Shown here: one piece after another, positions 6,913-14,827 of the stretch
Position numbering within the stretch: the first letter of the stretch is position 1
Layout: each line of letters opens with the position of its first letter
Assembly: GCA_964556425.1 (NCBI GenBank)
Contig: CAZKWC010000029.1
Span: 1-36,497 of the forward strand
Direction of reading: 5' to 3'
Source: JALQUL01 sp964556425
GTDB lineage: Bacteria; Pseudomonadota; Gammaproteobacteria; Burkholderiales; Burkholderiaceae_C
DNA: 36,497 bases
Program-made: the position numbers and the translations under genes
Notes under the pieces: generated by a model
The model's database searches: none
What the model was told of the DNA's origin: nothing
The model's input: the letters and a program-made list of their open reading frames with translations, nothing else

Positions 6913-8607
6913 TCAGTAGTTATCAAGCACCGCACCCTTTGTAGCACTTGATGCATTATGCGCAAACTTGGCTAATACACCACGTGTATAACGTGGAGCT
7001 GGGGCAACCCATTTAGCACGACGTGCTGCAATAATGTCTTCGGCAACATTGAGTTCAAGTTTGAGTTCACGAGCATCAATGGTAATGGAGTCGTTTTCTT
7101 CGATAAGGGCAATTAAGCCGCCTGCTGCCGCTTCAGGGGCCACATGACCTACCACCATACCCCAAGTGCCACCCGAGAAACGGCCGTCTGTAATAAGGCC
7201 AACTGACTCGCCTAAACCAGCACCAATTAAGGCACCGGTTGGGGCTAACATTTCTGGCATACCAGGGCCGCCTTTAGGGCCTAAATAACGCAATACCATA
7301 ACGTCACCGGCTACAATTTTGCCAGCCAAAATAGCGGCTAATGCACTTTGTTCGTCGTCAAATACACGGGCTGGTCCTGTCATTACAGGGGTTTTTAAAC
7401 CGGTAATTTTGGCAACACAACCATCGGGCGACAAATTACCCTTAAGAATGGCCAAATGACCTTGTTCGTACATCGGGTTGTTGATGTCACGAATCACGTC
7501 TTGATCTGCACGTGGTGAGTCTGGAATATCGGCTAAAACTTCTGCCACAGTTTGACCAGTAATAGTCAAGCAATCGCCATGTAATAAACCTGCTTTTAAC
7601 AAAGTTTTCATGACTTGTGGAATACCGCCTGCACGATGTAAATCAACGGCTAAATATTTGCCTGATGGTTTTAAGTCGCACAATACAGGGGTACGAACGC
7701 GTACACGTTCAAAGTCGTCAATAGTCCACTCTACACCTGCTGCATGAGCAATGGCTAAGAAATGTAATACCGCATTGGTGGAGCCACCAGTTGCCATAAT
7801 CACGGCTACTGCATTTTCAATTGATTTTTTAGTGACGATATCGCGTGGTTTGATATCTTTTTTAATGGCTTCAATTAATACTTTAGCGGACTCTTTGGCT
7901 GAGTTTTCTTTTTCATCATGGGGGTTAGCCATAGTAGATGAATAGATAAGCGACATACCTAAAGCTTCAAAGGCAGAGCTCATGGTATTGGCAGTGTACA
8001 TACCACCACAAGAACCTGTGCCCGGAATTGCACGCATTTCAATTTCGCGTAGGTCTTCGTCACTTAAGCGGCCAGCAGAATTTTCACCAACGGCTTCAAA
8101 AACGCTCACGATGTTGAGGTCTTTACCTTTGTAGTGGCCTGGCAAAATAGTACCGCCATACACATAAATAGCCGGCACATTGGCACGCAAAATACCCATT
8201 AAGCCGCCTGGCATATTTTTATCGCAACCACCAACTACCAACACACCGTCCATCCATTGACCTTGAACCGAGGTTTCAATACAGTCAGAAATCACTTCAC
8301 GGCTTACTAAGCTGTATTTCATGCCTTCAGTGCCCATGGCCATACCGTCAGAAATGGTGGGGGTACCAAAAACCTGTGCATTACCGCCTGCTTCTTCAAT
8401 GCCAGCAATAGCGGCATCGGCTAGTTTTTGCAAGCCAGAGTTACAAGGGGTAATGGTGCTATGGCCATTAGCCACACCTACCATTGGTTTTTTAAAGTCA
8501 CCTTCTTGGTAGCCCATGGCGTAATACATGGAGCGATTAGGGGCACGGGATTTGCCCTCGGTGATGTTTTTGGAGCGTGAATTAATTTGAATGACTTTGG
8601 TTTCCAT
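6913..8607 (-). CDS. ilvD: Dihydroxy-acid dehydratase
   Basis: IlvD dehydrates 2,3-dihydroxy-isovalerate and 2,3-dihydroxy-3-methylvalerate to the 2-keto acids that precede valine, leucine and isoleucine, in the cytoplasm. The 564-residue protein has the length of the shorter IlvD class and shows the iron-sulfur ligands C55 (TPCNSGLQ), C128 (GGCDKNMPG) and C200 (GTGSCGGMYTANTMS), plus the C-terminal GRFSGGTWG loop. The N-terminal ITEGKSRAPNRSMYYAMGY matches the family start, supporting the ATG at 8607 although no clear ribosome binding site precedes it. It is divergent from lgt, with an 89-base spacer, and is followed by its own terminator. Confidence 0.98.
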   Translation of the reverse strand: METKVIQINSRSKNITEGKSRAPNRSMYYAMGYQEGDFKKPMVGVANGHSTITPCNSGLQKLADAAIAGIEEAGGNAQVFGTPTISDGMAMGTEGMKYSLVSREVISDCIETSVQGQWMDGVLVVGGCDKNMPGGLMGILRANVPAIYVYGGTILPGHYKGKDLNIVSVFEAVGENSAGRLSDEDLREIEMRAIPGTGSCGGMYTANTMSSAFEALGMSLIYSSTMANPHDEKENSAKESAKVLIEAIKKDIKPRDIVTKKSIENAVAVIMATGGSTNAVLHFLAIAHAAGVEWTIDDFERVRVRTPVLCDLKPSGKYLAVDLHRAGGIPQVMKTLLKAGLLHGDCLTITGQTVAEVLADIPDSPRADQDVIRDINNPMYEQGHLAILKGNLSPDGCVAKITGLKTPVMTGPARVFDDEQSALAAILAGKIVAGDVMVLRYLGPKGGPGMPEMLAPTGALIGAGLGESVGLITDGRFSGGTWGMVVGHVAPEAAAGGLIALIEENDSITIDARELKLELNVAEDIIAARRAKWVAPAPRYTRGVLAKFAHNASSATKGAVLDNY

Positions 8608-8696
8608 AGGGCTAAAGTAAGTTCAGTTGTACTAAAGCTCTAGTGTATCGTTTTGTGAGGCATTTTTTTAAGCATTTTTCATGCAAAATAGCGTCT

Positions 8697-9500
8697 ATGC
8701 TAATTCATCCTCATTTTAACCCCATCGCACTACAACTTGGCCCTATTTCAGTCCATTGGTATGGCCTGATGTATTTGGCTGCGTTTGTGACTTTTACATT
8801 TTTGGCCAACCGTCGATTGCGCCATCCCAATTTTGCTAATTTGCCAGAAAATCAGCGCTGGAATAAACAAGATATTGACGATATGTTGTTTTTGGGCGTG
8901 ATGGGCGTAGTGTTGGGTGGCCGTATCGGTTATTGTTTGTTTTATAAGCCTGGGTATTACCTCGAACACCCCCTTGAAATTTTCCAAGTTTGGAAAGGTG
9001 GTATGAGTTTTCATGGTGGTTTGTTGGGGGTGATTGTGTCGCAAACCTGGTTTGCGTACTCACGCAAAAAACCTTGGCGCCAAGTCATGGATTTAGTAGC
9101 CCCTTGTGTACCCTTGGGCTTGGCCTTTGGCCGTATGGGTAACTTTATCAATGGCGAGTTACCAGGTCGTCTGGCCGATGCCAGTTTACCTTGGGCCATG
9201 GTGTTTCCAGCTTACGGCCCTATACCAAGACACCCTTCACAGCTTTACAATGTTTTGTTAGAGGGAATTTTGTTGTTTGTTGTGTTATGGTGGTTTAGCC
9301 AAAAACAACGCCCTATGGGTAAAGTGGCTGCTTTATTTTTAATGGGTTATGGTAGTTTGCGATTTTTTGCAGAAAACTTCCGTGAACCCGATGATTTTTT
9401 AGGCTTTTTGCAATTGGGTATGACAATGGGGCAGTGGTTGTGTGTCCCTATGATTCTGGCAGGTGTTTTGATTTGGTTCTGGCCGCTTAATAAAAAATAA
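8697..9500 (+). CDS. lgt: Prolipoprotein diacylglyceryl transferase
   Basis: Lgt moves a diacylglyceryl group from phosphatidylglycerol to the lipobox cysteine of prolipoproteins in the inner membrane. The frame opens at 8643, but the family start is the ATG at 8697 (MLIHPHFNPIALQLGP), giving 267 residues. Conserved parts are H106 in MSFHGG, the signature FGRMGNFINGELPGR with R146 and N149, RHPSQLYN and the late RFFAENFREPD. About seven membrane spans can be drawn. No good Shine-Dalgarno precedes either start. A lipoprotein that would need this enzyme, the PotF-like protein, is encoded further along. Confidence 0.97.
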   Translation: MLIHPHFNPIALQLGPISVHWYGLMYLAAFVTFTFLANRRLRHPNFANLPENQRWNKQDIDDMLFLGVMGVVLGGRIGYCLFYKPGYYLEHPLEIFQVWKGGMSFHGGLLGVIVSQTWFAYSRKKPWRQVMDLVAPCVPLGLAFGRMGNFINGELPGRLADASLPWAMVFPAYGPIPRHPSQLYNVLLEGILLFVVLWWFSQKQRPMGKVAALFLMGYGSLRFFAENFREPDDFLGFLQLGMTMGQWLCVPMILAGVLIWFWPLNKK

Positions 9501-9513
9501 TAAAGCCGTAAGT

Positions 9514-9551
9514 AAAAAAGCCATCACTTGTTAAAAAGTGATGGCTTTTTT
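9514..9551 (+). terminator. Intrinsic terminator after lgt
   Basis: AAAAAAGCCATCACTT (9514-9529) pairs perfectly with AAGTGATGGCTTTTTT (9536-9551), a 16-bp stem with a 6-base loop and T-tract, bidirectional. The rest of the spacer to 9703 has no gene; it contains short GCTAGT/CTAGTA tandem motifs (about 9589-9602 and 9689-9702) that I cannot assign. Confidence 0.95.
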
Positions 9552-9703
9552 GATGATTTAATTCAAAGCAATGACAGTGCTAGTGCTAGTAGTTGCTTGA
9601 GTAAAACTACTTAGTTCGTTTTTACCAAAGCTTTAGTTACAGTAATGAATAAAAGGTCTCAGATTCAATTGAACAAATTTCGCTAGTACTAGTGTTACTG
9701 GTG

Positions 9704-10588
9704 TTATGGTTTGGAGTCAATATTGAGGTCTGGTGTAGCGGTTTCTTCAATTGCTTGGGTTTCAGCATTCGGATTGGTTTCTAGGCGTGTTGGAGGGTGT
9801 TTCCAGACCACTGTAGCTTTGTAGGCATGCCAAGTCGCATGACCTAACCAAGGACCTACAAAAATAATGCCAAGGCCTTTTGGTAATAAAGAGGCGATCA
9901 CCAAAATGGTTAACATAGCGCCCCAAATGATCATACTTAATGGGTTTTTTAAGACTACTCGAATACTGGTAATACAAGCACTAATTGCATCTGAGTCACG
10001 CTCTAAAATAAGTGGAATAGAAACCACAGAACTAGCAAAAACTAAGAATGCAAAAATGCCGCCTACCATTGTGTAGGCCATTAAAAACTCTAGGTTGTTT
10101 TGATTAAAAACAGCTTCTAAGACGCTTGATGTAGATGGAAAACCAGTGTCAAAAAAAACTGCAAATACCACCAATGACGCTCGGCCCCATAATAGTTCCA
10201 AAACGATTAATAATAAAACCAACATGGACATACTTTTTATGTGTGGTTCCCAGCTAGAGGCCGATGCACCAAGGCTATTGACTTCGCCTGTTTCGCGGCG
10301 CCGACTCACCTCATATAAGCCCATGGTTAAGAAGGGGCCAACCAATAAACAACCAGAAATAATAGACATGGTGTATTCGGGTTGATGCTTAAAAATAAGC
10401 ATTAGTACCCAATACATTAACCAAAAACAGCAACCGTAAAATAAAGCGATTCCCCAGTGAGCAAATAAATCTTTTAGACCATAAAAAAGCCAAGTAAAGG
10501 GTTGATATGGCTTGAGGTTGATGATTTTAAAAGGGGGCTCAGCAACAGGTGGAGGAACATAGCGTTGATAGCCGGTGGTTTCAGTCAT
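9704..10588 (-). CDS. DUF2189 family membrane protein
   Basis: A 294-residue integral membrane protein of the DUF2189 type. After an N-terminal Pro-rich tail come about six hydrophobic spans, with the family-like pieces GLYEVSRRRE after span two, SSVVSIPLILERD before a soluble loop, and GPWLGHATWHAYK near the end. The last 40 residues are acidic and hydrophilic. I start at the ATG at 10588, which has AGGAG 7 bases upstream, rather than at 10618. It is a paralogue of the protein at 10868-11686: both end in a GHA-[ST]-WHAYK motif. Function is unknown; in this family only membrane location is predicted. Confidence 0.8.
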   Translation of the reverse strand: MTETTGYQRYVPPPVAEPPFKIINLKPYQPFTWLFYGLKDLFAHWGIALFYGCCFWLMYWVLMLIFKHQPEYTMSIISGCLLVGPFLTMGLYEVSRRRETGEVNSLGASASSWEPHIKSMSMLVLLLIVLELLWGRASLVVFAVFFDTGFPSTSSVLEAVFNQNNLEFLMAYTMVGGIFAFLVFASSVVSIPLILERDSDAISACITSIRVVLKNPLSMIIWGAMLTILVIASLLPKGLGIIFVGPWLGHATWHAYKATVVWKHPPTRLETNPNAETQAIEETATPDLNIDSKP

Positions 10589-10637
10589 GAATAACTCCTG
10601 TACAAGACCGACACCCACTAAAGAGATATCGGTCGTT

Positions 10638-10850
10638 TTATTGAATATTTAAATACCATTGAATTAAATATTTGGCTACAAATCCGGTCATACCAAAGGC
10701 AAGGCCAACGAATAAGACAAAAGTACCAAATTTGCCAGCTTTAGACTGCCATGCTAAATGACCAATAATAAAAAGCATATAGAGCATAAATGCCCCTACA
10801 CCAAAGGTTAGTCCAAAGCCAGCGATTTGTTCTTCTGTAAAACCAAACAT
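10638..10850 (-). CDS. DUF2788-like small membrane protein
   Basis: A 70-residue protein with two hydrophobic spans (about 11-31 and 42-62) joined by the basic loop QSKAGKFGTF, which matches my recollection of DUF2788. It lies between two DUF2189 genes on the same strand, 49 bases before the downstream one and 17 bases after the upstream one, so the three probably form one transcript. No clear ribosome binding site is seen. Function is unknown. Confidence 0.7.
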   Translation of the reverse strand: MFGFTEEQIAGFGLTFGVGAFMLYMLFIIGHLAWQSKAGKFGTFVLFVGLAFGMTGFVAKYLIQWYLNIQ

Positions 10851-10867
10851 GAATGAAAATTGTTTTC

Positions 10868-11686
10868 TTAAAGTTGTTGTCGAGAGGGTATTTGTGAGCT
10901 GTCAATTAGCTCTTTGTAGGCATGCCAACTAGCATGGCCTAAAACGGGTATCACAATAATGAGGCCGACTAAAAAAGTAGCCATTCCTATTAAGGTCAAT
11001 AACATTAAAACGGCAGCCCATGAGGCTAATAAACCAGGGTTAGCTAAAACGCAACGCCAGCTTACCTCTACTGCCTGCCAAAGTTTAACTTGTTTGTCTA
11101 ATAACAAAGGAATAGAAATAGCGCTTGAGGCGAATATGGGAGCTGCCAATAAGCCGCCCAACATTAGCCACAATTCAAAGGCAATTCCTTTGTCTGCTAG
11201 CACTACATGCAAAATAAAATCTTTTGGTGTGTTAATGGGGTGATCGGTGACTAAAGTAATAAAAGCCGCCGAACTTAATACCCAAGCAGTAGCCGCCGCG
11301 CCCAATAAAATTCCAAAGCGAATTAAACACCAATAACTATTGGGATCACGACTGCGGTCGAGTTGCCAATTGAGCCAAGTATTACTGATAGTTTGAATGG
11401 AAACAGTACGTCCTAGCTCTATGTCACGACTCATGGCGTATAGGCTGGTCGCTAATATGGGAGACATGACCATAAAGCCAGAAAATGCACCAGCAAGCAA
11501 CCAAAACTGGTGGCCAGCAAAATAAAACAACAAAGCCCCAAAGGCGGCTAACACGACTCCGTGTGCCAAGCTTAACCAAGATGAATGGAAAGCGTCGAAC
11601 AAGCCTTTTTTGAGCCAGACAAAAATATGATTGGCAGGGACATCACGAATAGTGACATTTAATAAGTGGGGTACAGGTTTTAGCAT
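10868..11686 (-). CDS. DUF2189 family membrane protein (second copy)
   Basis: A 272-residue membrane protein starting at the ATG at 11686 (the frame opens at a TTG at 11707, which I judge less likely). It has about six spans and the same landmarks as the copy at 9704-10588: SPILATSLYAMSRDIE after span two, ASSAISIPLLLDK mid-protein and PVLGHASWHAYKEL at the end. It follows the UspA gene by about 26 bases and precedes the DUF2788-like gene by 17, so a usp-DUF2189-DUF2788-DUF2189 operon is likely. The role is unknown; proximity to the cbb3 cluster and a shared FNR box upstream of usp hint at microaerobic expression. Confidence 0.8.
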   Translation of the reverse strand: MLKPVPHLLNVTIRDVPANHIFVWLKKGLFDAFHSSWLSLAHGVVLAAFGALLFYFAGHQFWLLAGAFSGFMVMSPILATSLYAMSRDIELGRTVSIQTISNTWLNWQLDRSRDPNSYWCLIRFGILLGAAATAWVLSSAAFITLVTDHPINTPKDFILHVVLADKGIAFELWLMLGGLLAAPIFASSAISIPLLLDKQVKLWQAVEVSWRCVLANPGLLASWAAVLMLLTLIGMATFLVGLIIVIPVLGHASWHAYKELIDSSQIPSRQQL

Positions 11687-11712
11687 AGCAATTGAATAAA
11701 ACAACAACGCAA

Positions 11713-12156
11713 TTAGCGTAGCACTAAAACAGGTAAAGGTGAATGGGTTAAAACCTGGGTAGTCTCACTTCCGAGTAATAATTTCATCCATCCTTTGCGC
11801 CCATGAGTAGCCATAATGATTAAATCGCAAGTGTTTTTAAGGGCTGCATCAATAATGGTGCTGGCAATTTGATCTGCTTGCAAAATAATTCCTGAGGCTT
11901 TTACTCCAGCTTTTAAGGCGTTTTCGACAAAAAAATCAATGTCTTTTTGAGCCACCAAAGCCCATTGTTGTTCAATTTGTTCAATAATATGGGCGTCAAG
12001 GGCAATCGAACCCTGAAAATAAGCCCCAGAAAATCGGGGTATGACTTTGACCGCCAAAATTTCGGCATGAAGTTGCAAAGCAAACTGAATAGCCTCATTT
12101 TGGGCGGGAATTGATTCTTGAGAACCGTCGGTAGCAAATAAGACGCGTTGATACAT
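11713..12156 (-). CDS. UspA-family universal stress protein
   Basis: A 147-residue cytoplasmic single-domain Usp protein. The fold is marked by the first strand ending in D10 (VLFATDGS), the strand-loop AVKVIP, and the C-terminal nucleotide-binding segment ATHGRKGWMKLLLGSETTQVL, close to the G-2X-G-9X-G(S/T) pattern of ATP-binding members though its first Gly is Ala. The ATG has a GGGAG site upstream. A perfect FNR box at 12217-12230 lies 61 bases upstream, and a TATGCT on the minus strand sits about where a -10 for an FNR-activated promoter would be. Usp genes under FNR control are known in other bacteria. Confidence 0.9.
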   Translation of the reverse strand: MYQRVLFATDGSQESIPAQNEAIQFALQLHAEILAVKVIPRFSGAYFQGSIALDAHIIEQIEQQWALVAQKDIDFFVENALKAGVKASGIILQADQIASTIIDAALKNTCDLIIMATHGRKGWMKLLLGSETTQVLTHSPLPVLVLR

Positions 12157-12216
12157 CTGTAACTCCCTTATAAAGAACCAATAGCTTGTAGCATAAACGA
12201 TTGTAAAAGCCCTAAT

Positions 12217-12230
12217 TTGATATATATCAA
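12217..12230. promoter_or_regulatory. FNR box between usp and ccoI
   Basis: TTGATATATATCAA is a perfect TTGAT-N4-ATCAA site in the divergent spacer. Its centre is about 40.5 bases before the ccoI ATG, and TATCAT (12252-12257) is placed as the -10 of a class II FNR promoter. On the other strand TATGCT (12195-12190) could serve usp. Binding by the FNR protein encoded at 20898-21686 is inferred. Confidence 0.9.
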
Positions 12231-12263
12231 TTTAAGATTTAATTTCTGTAATATCATTAACAT

Positions 12264-14550
12264 ATGTTAGAAGTCAATCCTCAATTACCCGATAAACACA
12301 GGAATTTGCCCGTCAATTCATGTGCCGAGGATAATTCGACCTTTAAAAATTCCAATAGTGAATTTTTGGCCATTGATGACCCTTTAGAGTGGCCACTGTT
12401 TAGTACCGACTTATCTGATGAAAAAGGCCCTTATTGGGAGTCTTATATGGCCATCAACGGTATTTATTGTGCAGCTTGTAGCCTCACCATTGAGTCGGCA
12501 CTCATGGCAGTTCCAGGGGTGAAACAAGTGGAGGTGAGCGCAACCAATAAAAAAGCGAAAATTCGCTGGCGCCCCTCAGAGGTATTGCCATCAGTTTGGT
12601 TAGCGGCTCTAGAAAAAGCGGGCTATCAAGCCTTACCCCATGCCGACGCTTCCACTGAAAAAATTCAAAAACAAGAAACTAGGCAGGCTTTATGGCGTTG
12701 GTTAGTGGCCGGATTGTGCATGATGCAAGTCATGATGTATGCCTATCCAAGTTATGTGAACACTAGGGCTGAAATGGGCCCAGGAATTGAAAACATTTTG
12801 CGCTGGGCTTCTTGGTTGTTGTCTATCCCGGTGTTGATTTTTTCAAGTGGACCTTTTTTTAAAAAAGCCCTACAGGATTTAAAACATAAAAGAATTAGCA
12901 TGGATTTACCCATTACCTTGGGTATTTTGATTACTTTTATTATGAGTATGGTGGGTACCTTCGAGCCAGACGGTATATTTGGTGGTGAGGTGTATTTTGA
13001 TTCACTCACTATGTTTGTATTCTTTTTATTATCGGGCCGGTTATTAGAGCTCAAACTGCGAGACCGTGTTTTTGCCGATATGAGTCAGCATTTGCACCAA
13101 CTACCTGTAACGGTGAAGCGGGTGGCAGCCAACGGTCAAACCGAGGCAATTTCTAGTAAAAGAATTAGAGTCGGCGATGTGTTATTGGCCATGCCCAACG
13201 AGTTATTTGCTGCCGATGGTGTTTTAGCAACAGGACCCACTACCGTATCTGAGGCGATGTTAACAGGCGAGGCAGATGCCATTTTTAAAAATACCCAAGA
13301 CACTATTATTTCAGGCAGCCAAAATTTAAGCCAAGAGGTTCAGTACCGTGTGACTGCAGTTGGGCAACAAACTCGCTTAGGTCAAATTATGGCTTTAATG
13401 GCTTCGGCGCAAACTAGTAAACCAAGCCTATCAAGTAAAGTAGATGCAATTGCCAAACCATTTTTAATTGGTGTGTTGTTAATTGCATTTTTAACCGCGG
13501 TTTATTGGTGGCCCACACAACCCAGTCATGCATTAATTGCTGCAGTAGCGGTGTTAATTGTGACTTGTCCCTGTGCTTTATCTTTGGCTACTCCTGCAGC
13601 GCTACTAGCCAGTATGGGCCTGCTGGCGCGTAACGCCATACTAACTAAACGCTTGTCTGCCATAGAGGCTTTGTCTAAAGTCGATTTAATTGTTTTCGAT
13701 AAAACAGGCACTCTTACCGATGAAAAAATGGTGGTGAGCAATATTGTTGTGCGTCAAGATTTGTCGCAACAAGACGCTTTAATTTTAGCCGCTTCATTGG
13801 CTAAATTTTCTATGCATCCAGTCTCTCAGTGTTTGTTTAAAAGTAGTCCAAGTGTATTAGCAGTGCACTCGGTGCAAGAAATAGTAGGGCAGGGTGTAAA
13901 AGCTTTTATTCAAGACGCTACTCATTTAGCATTGGGGCAATATCAATTAGGCACTTCAGAAATAAGATTGGGTTCTGCTGATTTTTGTAACATTCATTTA
14001 GACCAACAAGACACCAGCAAAAGTCAGGTATTTTTGTCTGATGCATCTGGTTGCTTAGCGAGTTTTACTTTTCAGCAGACTTTTAGGCAAGATGCAAAAN
14101 NNNNNNNNNNNNNNNNNNNNNNNNNNNNNNNNNNNNNNNNNNNNNNNNNNNNNNNNNNNNNNNNNNNNNNNNNNNNNNNNNNNNNNNNNNNNNNNNNNNG
14201 TCATAGGTGACGGTATGAACGATGCTCCGGTATTAGCTGCTGCCGATGTTTCTATTTCTATTGGTTCTGCTACCCCTATTGCACAAAGCCAAGCAGATTT
14301 TTTATTGCTCCATACTCAGTTATTCGATTTACTTCGATTAATCAAGTTGTCCAAAAGAACTGTAAAAATAGTCAATCAAAATTTAACTTGGGCGATTGCC
14401 TACAACCTATTATTTATTCCTATGGCTGTTATGGCTTATATGCCTGCATGGTTGGCTGGCTTGGGTATGGCAAGCAGTTCTTTGTTGGTAATTTTAAATG
14501 CGGCTCGGCTAAGCACTTGGAGCTCACCTGAAGCGTTAAAACCCATTTAA
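12264..14550 (+). CDS. ccoI: Copper-transporting P-type ATPase CcoI/FixI (contains assembly gap)
   Basis: CcoI pumps copper for the haem-copper centre of cbb3 oxidase. Visible before the gap: a 60-residue leader, an HMA metal domain with C69 and C72 (YCAAC), several membrane spans, the actuator TGEA (334-337; usually TGES), the channel motif CPC (435-437), the phosphorylation site D479 in DKTGTLT, and an HP dipeptide (SMHP). After the gap come VIGDGMNDAP and the last spans. The N-run (14100-14199) is exactly 100 bases. Codons are whole on both sides, so 100 breaks frame only because it is a placeholder; by homology about 60 residues (about 180 bases) are missing. No Shine-Dalgarno precedes the ATG, while an FNR box and a -10 point to a start of transcription at the ATG. 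Confidence 0.93.
14100..14199. other. Assembly gap (100 N)
   Basis: Exactly 100 undetermined bases inside ccoI, the usual placeholder for a gap of unknown length. The hidden part should encode the segment of the ATP-binding/phosphorylation domain containing the GD(N/R)xxT region. Confidence 0.98.
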
Positions 14551-14574
14551 TCAATTCAATTTAATTAAGTAGTT

Positions 14575-14709
14575 ATGGAAATTTTATATTTACTCATTCC
14601 GTTATCGGTCATATTGATCTTTTTTATATTGGGTGCTCTTTGGTGGGCCGTTTATAAAGGTCAGTTTGAGGATATAGAGGCGGAAGGTGAAAGAATACTG
14701 CAACAGTGA
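14575..14709 (+). CDS. ccoS: cbb3 oxidase maturation protein CcoS
   Basis: A 44-residue single-span protein. The order is MEILYLLIPL, a hydrophobic span to about residue 25, then WWAVYKGQFEDIEAEGERIL, which fits the CcoS pattern of one N-terminal helix, a basic turn and an acidic tail. CcoS is needed to insert cofactors into cbb3 oxidase in other bacteria. It starts 24 bases after the ccoI stop and is followed by the ccoN promoter region, so it belongs to the ccoI transcript. The ribosome binding site is weak. Confidence 0.9.
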   Translation: MEILYLLIPLSVILIFFILGALWWAVYKGQFEDIEAEGERILQQ

Positions 14710-14752
14710 AGCAGACTTATTTATAACAATTGTTAGTTTTTTTGAATCGCAT

Positions 14753-14766
14753 TTGATTTTTATCAA
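14753..14766 (+). promoter_or_regulatory. FNR box upstream of ccoNOQP
   Basis: TTGATTTTTATCAA, a perfect TTGAT-N4-ATCAA site 62 bases before ccoN. A class II arrangement would put the transcript start near 14801 with CAAAAT (14789-14794) as -10. A separate 12-base palindrome TAACAATTGTTA lies at 14724-14735 and may be a second operator. Confidence 0.9.
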
Positions 14767-14827
14767 TCTTAAAAACTACAACTTGTTGCAAAATTTACAA
14801 TGAAACCAACTAAAGTAAGAGGAAAAA

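Noticed and set aside
8748..9199. Minus-strand open frames opposite lgt
   Set aside because: They are shadows of the well-supported lgt gene: no ribosome sites, no recognisable family and composition of antisense translation.
14092..14550. Separate gene after the N-run in ccoI
   Set aside because: VIGDGMNDAP and the following spans are the C-terminal part of the same ATPase; the frame change is an artefact of the 100-N placeholder.
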